Origin: Nitrospirota bacterium
GTDB lineage: Bacteria > Nitrospirota > Thermodesulfovibrionia > Thermodesulfovibrionales > JdFR-88
Direction: 5' to 3'
Assembly (NCBI GenBank): GCA_021825785.1
Contig: JAKAGP010000149.1
Span: 1-5,504 of the forward strand
DNA length: 5,504 bases
Shown one piece after another: positions 5,118 to 5,504 of this stretch. Every line of letters starts with the position of its first letter. Position 1 is the first letter of the stretch. A model generated the notes under the pieces. That model did no database searches and was not told the origin of the DNA. It saw nothing but the letters and a program-made list of their open reading frames with translations. Made by a program: the position numbers and the translations under genes.

Positions 5118-5504
5118 TTGTCTGAGCCGCTCTTATTGATACCGCTAGGCGGGCTGGAAGAAATCGGAGGGCTCAATATGATGGCCCTCCAGTACGGCGA
5201 GTCAATTTTAGTCATAGACTCTGGTCTCATGTTCCCGGAAGAAGACATGCTTGGCATCGATTTCGTTATCCCGGACTTTTCCTACCTTGTAGAAAACAAA
5301 GAGAAAGTTAAGGCGATAATAATCACGCACGGGCATGAAGACCATACCGGGGCGCTCCCGTTTCTGCTCAGGAGCGTGCAGGCCCCCATCTACGCCACGC
5401 GGCTCACCCTGGGACTGATTAAAGAGAAGCTTAAGGAATACAAGGTAGAAGCCGAAATGCACCCGGTAAGGCCAAGAGAAACCGTATCCATCGGCCCCTT
5501 CGAG
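5118..5504 (+). CDS. rnj: Ribonuclease J, metallo-beta-lactamase family (3' end cut by window edge)
   Basis: RNase J is an endo- and 5'-3' exoribonuclease that processes and decays mRNA and matures rRNA, a zinc-dependent beta-CASP enzyme of the cytoplasm. The first 129 codons are present out of about 550, so only the start of the metallo-beta-lactamase domain is seen. I translated the frame by hand. It begins with LLLIPLGGLEEIGGLNMMAL at 5-24. The RNase J signature IDSGLMFPEEDMLGIDFVIP follows at 33-52, then the metal-binding motif HGHEDH at 71-76 (His71, His73, Asp75, His76, of type HxHxDH) followed by TGALPFLL. The long FPEEDMLGID stretch is typical of RNase J rather than RNase Z, CPSF-like or other metallo-beta-lactamases. 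The start is TTG, read as Met, chosen because of the AGGAGGT at 5104-5110. It follows argF by 31 bases with no visible terminator, so it may be co-transcribed with argD-argF. Which RNase J paralogue (J1 or J2) cannot be told. Confidence 0.93.
   Translation, partial: MSEPLLLIPLGGLEEIGGLNMMALQYGESILVIDSGLMFPEEDMLGIDFVIPDFSYLVENKEKVKAIIITHGHEDHTGALPFLLRSVQAPIYATRLTLGLIKEKLKEYKVEAEMHPVRPRETVSIGPFE

Noticed and set aside
5087..5125. A 12-codon frame starting at ATG directly after the argF TAG and ending across the RNase J start
   Set aside because: No ribosome site of its own and no recognisable leader-peptide feature; it is easily explained by chance, though reinitiation from argF cannot be excluded.

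Overview
The window is a dense bacterial chromosomal segment of seven protein genes in two divergent transcription units, with almost no spare DNA. All seven belong to recognisable conserved families. I saw no tRNA, rRNA, CRISPR array, intact insertion sequence or phage gene. The best guess for the organism is an anaerobic Gram-negative-type bacterium that uses a CO dehydrogenase, probably with the Wood-Ljungdahl pathway (for example Nitrospirota, Desulfobacterota or a related candidate phylum). This rests on a CooC-type nickel chaperone lying with tetrahydrofolate one-carbon genes. The phylum is not fixed by anything I can read directly.

Minus-strand unit (about 2863 down to 1). It starts with cooC (2863-2099), a MinD-like ATPase with the CxC motif that matures nickel CO dehydrogenase. 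Next come 5-formyltetrahydrofolate cyclo-ligase (2064-1474), folE for GTP cyclohydrolase I (1487-873, overlapping the cyclo-ligase gene by 14 bases) and folD (755 to beyond the left edge). FolE starts the pterin branch that supplies tetrahydrofolate, the cyclo-ligase recovers 5-formyl-THF as methenyl-THF, and FolD interconverts methenyl-, methylene- and formyl-THF. CooC serves the enzyme that would use the methyl branch. The only sizeable gap, 756-872, separates folE from folD and holds a striking 19-base-arm palindrome just upstream of the folD ribosome binding site.

Divergent control region (2864-2947). These 84 bases separate cooC from argD. On the minus strand there is a perfect TTGACA and a perfect, extended TATAAT so close to the cooC ATG that the transcript is predicted to be leaderless. 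The argD-side promoter is weaker and uncertain.

Plus-strand unit (2948 to the right edge). argD (acetylornithine aminotransferase) and argF (ornithine carbamoyltransferase) catalyse nearby steps of arginine synthesis and are 18 bases apart. After 31 more bases, a TTG codon behind an excellent Shine-Dalgarno sequence starts an RNase J gene that runs off the right edge. No terminator is visible between argF and RNase J.

Most of the window is ordinary metabolism. The points worth a second look are the predicted leaderless cooC start, the folE-folD palindrome, and the grouping of a CODH maturation factor with folate enzymes. I do not see evidence for a previously undescribed system.
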